Notes under the pieces: generated by a model
The model's input: only the letters and a program-made list of their open reading frames with translations
The model's database searches: none
Told to the model about the DNA's origin: nothing
Part shown: one piece after another, positions 61,836 to 64,000 of the stretch
How the letters are laid out: each line of letters opens with the position of its first letter
How positions within the stretch are numbered: position 1 is the first letter of the stretch
Source: Pseudomonas chlororaphis subsp. piscium
GTDB lineage: Bacteria > Pseudomonadota > Gammaproteobacteria > Pseudomonadales > Pseudomonadaceae
Assembly: GCF_003850345.1 (NCBI RefSeq)
Contig: NZ_CP027707.1
Coordinates: forward strand, 2,542,001-2,606,000
Direction of reading: 5' to 3'
Length of the DNA stretch: 64,000 nucleotides
Made by a program: the position numbers and the translations under genes

Positions 61836-62174
61836 ATGAGCGACCCGTTGCAGGTGATCGATATCGAAGTGGGCGAGGGCAAGGCGGTGGTCAAGGGCGC
61901 CTTGATCACCACCCAGTACCGCGGTTTCCTGGAAGACGGCACGCCCTTCGATTCGTCCTGGGAGCGTGGCAAGCCGTTCCAGTGCGTGATCGGCACCGGG
62001 CGGGTGATCAAGGGCTGGGACCAGGGCCTGATGGGTATGCAGGTCGGCGGCAAGCGCAAGCTCTTGGTACCGGCGCACCTGGGCTACGGCGAGCGCTCGA
62101 TGGGTAAGATCCCGCCGAATTCCAACCTGGTGTTCGAGATCGAGTTGCTGGAAGTCCTGACTCGCGACGACTGA
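61836..62174 (+). CDS. FKBP-type peptidyl-prolyl cis-trans isomerase (complete copy)
   Basis: The 112-residue protein is a single-domain FKBP: YRGFLEDGTPFDSSWERGKPFQ, VIGTGRVIKGWDQGLMGMQVGGKRKLLVPAHLGYGERS and NSNLVFEIELLEV are the canonical strands and active-site loops (Asp, Phe, Trp, Tyr positions). It catalyses proline isomerisation in the cytoplasm. The 3' part (62013-62174) is repeated at 63813-63974 with nine synonymous differences in 162 bp. The gene sits between two toxin/immunity modules and may have been rebuilt by the event that brought in the second one. Confidence 0.92.
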   Translation: MSDPLQVIDIEVGEGKAVVKGALITTQYRGFLEDGTPFDSSWERGKPFQCVIGTGRVIKGWDQGLMGMQVGGKRKLLVPAHLGYGERSMGKIPPNSNLVFEIELLEVLTRDD

Positions 62175-62185
62175 TTTCGCCCATC

Positions 62186-62215
62186 GCCCAGGCCGGGGCG
62201 CTGCCTGGCCTGGGC
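62186..62215. terminator. Hairpin after the FKBP gene
   Basis: GCCCAGGCC (62186-62194) pairs with GGCCTGGGC (62207-62215) 12 bp after the stop. There is no T run, so termination is uncertain. Confidence 0.5.
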
Positions 62216-62316
62216 GCGTTATGCGGGCTCTATCTTTACTTTCTGGCCTGCAAACTCACGCTCTTGTAAACGTGTATCGATTCTCTGGGGCGCGGGTGGG
62301 GCTAGAAAATATGTCC

Positions 62317-62556
62317 CTATGCTTCAACGCCAATGTACAGTTTCAAATCAGTTGGGAGTGGTTGCCCTATGATTTCTGATATTGCTGCTATTTGTTCATT
62401 GGTTAGCAGCCATTCGCCTTCCGCCATGGCGTTAAGGCTGGTATGGCCGAGAGTTTCTACAATTTGCTTGTTATAGGTGCTGTCTACATCAAGCTCATAC
62501 TTGAGCGAGTCATCTTCTCTGCTATTGAGCAAAAAACCAGTAATACACAAGTACAT
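62317..62556 (-). CDS. Putative immunity protein for the E3-type toxin (79 aa)
   Basis: The start at 62556 (MYLCITGFLLNSRE) has GAGG just upstream, overlapping the toxin stop codon (TAGAGG), so translation is coupled to the toxin. The acidic 79-residue protein (EDDSLKYELDVDSTYNK, GEWLLTNEQIAAISEIIGQPLP) has the size and net negative charge expected for an inhibitor of a basic ribonuclease. It does not look like the classical Im3/cloacin immunity family; it loosely resembles DUF7683-type small proteins. The position argues strongly for immunity, but the family is not established. Confidence 0.68.
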   Translation of the reverse strand: MYLCITGFLLNSREDDSLKYELDVDSTYNKQIVETLGHTSLNAMAEGEWLLTNEQIAAISEIIGQPLPTDLKLYIGVEA

Positions 62557-62564
62557 AAACACCT

Positions 62565-63683
62565 CTATTTTTCTACTGTTCGACCGGGTTTGACGGGCTT
62601 GGTCTGCTCACCCGTTTCAGGGTCGAATTCGCCAAGATGCTTCCCTTGTTTATCGTATATTTCGACCGCGCCATGCTGGCTGTCCCACTCGTAAATACGG
62701 CCTTTACGATCCTTCCAGCGTTTACGCATTGCTCCTCCGCCTTGAACCCTGGTTTTAGAGTCTGCTCTTACCGCGTCAGGAAAAGCTGTCAGGCCTTTAG
62801 GTGGTGGATAATAGCTATGGTCTCCCGGAACACTCAGCGAAATATAAATCGGCTGAATATCGGTGCTGGGAAACCAGATAATCGCGTCTTGGTAGTCGGG
62901 CGGATGCACTGGGTTGACCAGTATCTTATCGGCCTGCTCAGTGGGAGGGTAAACCCACACAGGTGGTAGTTGCGGGGCACCTTCTAGAGCAGGAATACCT
63001 AGGGCACTGTCAGGGCTCGCCGCTGGCGTCCAAGTGAGTCCAATCCCGTTACCGATGTCTGCGACGTAGTTTTCGCCGTCCTTCTTAGCCTTGATGACTG
63101 GAGCATTCTCCCAGTCCGTTTTACCGCCTGTGTAGAACCCGTAAGCGTTAACGGAGCCGTCCGGCAAGGTCTTCACGTTGACTCGCACACGAGTGCGGCC
63201 AGCATCAAGCGTGGAGTACTGATCGTTTTTGTAAAATGCGCTATCGGGGGAAATGCTGGTGTTTGGTATTAACAGGGCAATTGTGCCCCCAACAGCGCAA
63301 GCCGCGACAGCTCCGGCACTTTCTAGCAGTGTGAGAAAAAGTGATCCGCCAAGACGTTTGGCAATGGCGCTGCCAGTGGCAGAGCCGCCCACCAATTGGA
63401 GAGAGGAACCTTCCGCTGTGATTGCCGTCCCGGTAGCTAATACAGCCCATAGCCCGTAATCAGCCAGCTTCTCAACAGGCACAAATCCGGCCGGATTCTT
63501 GTGATCGATCACACCGTCAGGCAGGTTGCAGCTTTTGGCAAAGACACAACCCATGGTGACGGGTTTGTCTTCTGCCTTTGGCGGCAGGTCTTTGTATTCG
63601 GCCCAGCGTTGGGCGCCCAGATCGACGGGCTCTACACCCTTGTTGCGATAGCCCTTCGGGGCGTTCGGTACGTAGCCACTCAT
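62565..63683 (-). CDS. S-type pyocin-domain toxin with colicin E3-like rRNase C-terminus
   Basis: The 372-residue protein contains a hydrophobic N-terminal region (residues about 80-140), then an S-type pyocin domain (TLPDGSVNAYGFYTGGKTDW ... YPPTEQADKILVNPVHPPDYQDAIIWFP). The C-terminus is an E3-type 16S rRNA nuclease: RKRWKDRKGRIYEWDSQHG with active-site Asp334, His337, Glu341 and Arg368, the equivalents of Asp510, His513, Glu517 and Arg545 in colicin E3. E3's Glu515 is Ala here. A dedicated receptor-binding domain is not evident. I use the ATG at 63683 (MSGYVPNAPKGY); 63701 is an alternative. It is followed by a coupled putative immunity gene. Confidence 0.85.
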   Translation of the reverse strand: MSGYVPNAPKGYRNKGVEPVDLGAQRWAEYKDLPPKAEDKPVTMGCVFAKSCNLPDGVIDHKNPAGFVPVEKLADYGLWAVLATGTAITAEGSSLQLVGGSATGSAIAKRLGGSLFLTLLESAGAVAACAVGGTIALLIPNTSISPDSAFYKNDQYSTLDAGRTRVRVNVKTLPDGSVNAYGFYTGGKTDWENAPVIKAKKDGENYVADIGNGIGLTWTPAASPDSALGIPALEGAPQLPPVWVYPPTEQADKILVNPVHPPDYQDAIIWFPSTDIQPIYISLSVPGDHSYYPPPKGLTAFPDAVRADSKTRVQGGGAMRKRWKDRKGRIYEWDSQHGAVEIYDKQGKHLGEFDPETGEQTKPVKPGRTVEK

Positions 63684-63708
63684 CCGTGTTCGCGTCCACA
63701 TTGTCCAT

Positions 63709-63808
63709 AAAGAAAGCCCCCGTCAGAGGGGAGCGAAGAGCATTTGCAGTTGGCTTAGGGACGCTAGTGGATTCGGCTATGGAGGGTCTGTAGGGACAAT
63801 CTGAAAAA
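63709..63808. repeat. Leader repeat, copy 2 (upstream of the toxin gene)
   Basis: This is almost identical to 61593-61691 over 100 bp. On the minus strand it lies right before the toxin start, so it should carry the toxin promoter and leader. A GC-rich hairpin (CCCC...GGGG) with a T-rich stretch precedes the start. Confidence 0.92.
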
Positions 63809-63812
63809 TGGT

Positions 63813-63974
63813 GGCTGGGACCAGGGCCTGATGGGCATGCAGGTCGGCGGCAAGCGCAAGCTTTTGGTGCCGGCGCACCTGGGCTACGGCGAGCGGTCGA
63901 TGGGCAAGATCCCGCCGAACTCCAACCTGGTGTTCGAGATCGAGCTGCTGGAAGTCCTGACCCGCGACGATTGA
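63813..63974 (+). pseudogene. Truncated second copy of the FKBP gene (3' half)
   Basis: The segment encodes GWDQGLMGMQVGG, through GYGERSMGKIPPNS, to LTRDD and the stop, identical in protein sequence to residues 60-112 of the complete FKBP. All nine nucleotide differences are synonymous. No start codon in frame lies upstream except internal Met codons. It begins exactly at GGCTGGGACCAGG, directly after the leader repeat, and the homology continues into the 3' flank to the window end. Confidence 0.9.
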
Positions 63975-64000
63975 TTTCGTCCACCGGTCAGGTCAGGAGA

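Noticed and set aside
63517..63984. Minus-strand frame of 155 codons crossing the FKBP fragment, leader and toxin start
   Set aside because: It is out of frame with the toxin and antisense to the FKBP fragment, so it is a chance frame. One ATG in it (63709) is close to the toxin start and leaves a small chance of a translated leader.
1..64000. CRISPR arrays, tRNA or rRNA genes
   Set aside because: No array of regularly spaced identical repeats and no cloverleaf or rRNA-like segment was seen. The repeated short elements are REP sequences.

Overview
This is a high-GC chromosomal segment of a fluorescent Pseudomonas, most likely the P. fluorescens / P. protegens / P. chlororaphis group. I infer this from the codon bias, ten paired REP elements of the 'GTAGGAGCGAGCTTGCTCGCGAT' class, a serralysin, phosphatidylcholine synthase and families typical of Pseudomonas (DUF2388, DUF4174, PolB). 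No rRNA, tRNA, integrase, transposase or CRISPR array was seen. Species assignment is inference.

Layout. 1-7.1 kb: the end of a GlxA-type AraC regulator, then an RND multidrug efflux operon (adaptor, pump, outer-membrane channel) with a divergent TetR gene and a palindromic operator. 7.2-13.7 kb: AraC regulators, a GNAT enzyme, a lipid-related group (phosphatidylcholine synthase + DUF2784; sterol-desaturase-like hydroxylase + FMN reductase). 13.8-18.3 kb: MFS exporter, a TetR / NAD(P)H-quinone-reductase pair sharing a repeated operator, DUF2388 and ppnN. 18.6-22.7 kb: a cluster with a papain-like protease fused to an alpha/beta hydrolase, a LecA-like small protein, a metallo-beta-lactamase-fold lipoprotein and a receiver-only response regulator. 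22.8-31 kb: oxaloacetate decarboxylase family enzyme, DUF4174, class III aminotransferase with divergent LysR, VOC and GFA proteins, and a glutamylpolyamine pair (PuuA-like synthetase, PuuB-like oxidase). 31.5-40.1 kb: ICMT-like methyltransferase, LysR with a divergent three-gene hydrolase operon, and polB. 40.2-45.8 kb: a secretion-oriented patch with an orphan serralysin and two secreted DUF2599 / halovibrin-like proteins. 45.9-54.3 kb: MHS transporter and GMC oxidoreductase with divergent LysR, a DUF3857/transglutaminase protein, SnoaL-like and AlkC-like proteins. 54.5-61 kb: Kef-type antiporter, M48 protease + LemA, UbiB-family protein.

61.0-64.0 kb is the most unusual region. It is visibly AT-richer and holds two bacteriocin-type toxin/immunity modules. 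The left module is decayed: only an intact DUF6572 immunity gene and the last ~47 codons of its toxin remain. The right module is intact: a colicin-E3-type ribonuclease toxin with an S-type pyocin domain and a small putative immunity gene. Each module ends in the same ~100-bp leader repeat. The intact module lies between a complete FKBP prolyl-isomerase gene and a second, truncated copy of that gene's 3' half. The truncated copy differs from the complete gene only by synonymous changes. This looks like an integration or duplication that uses the FKBP gene as its recombination site and regenerates it.
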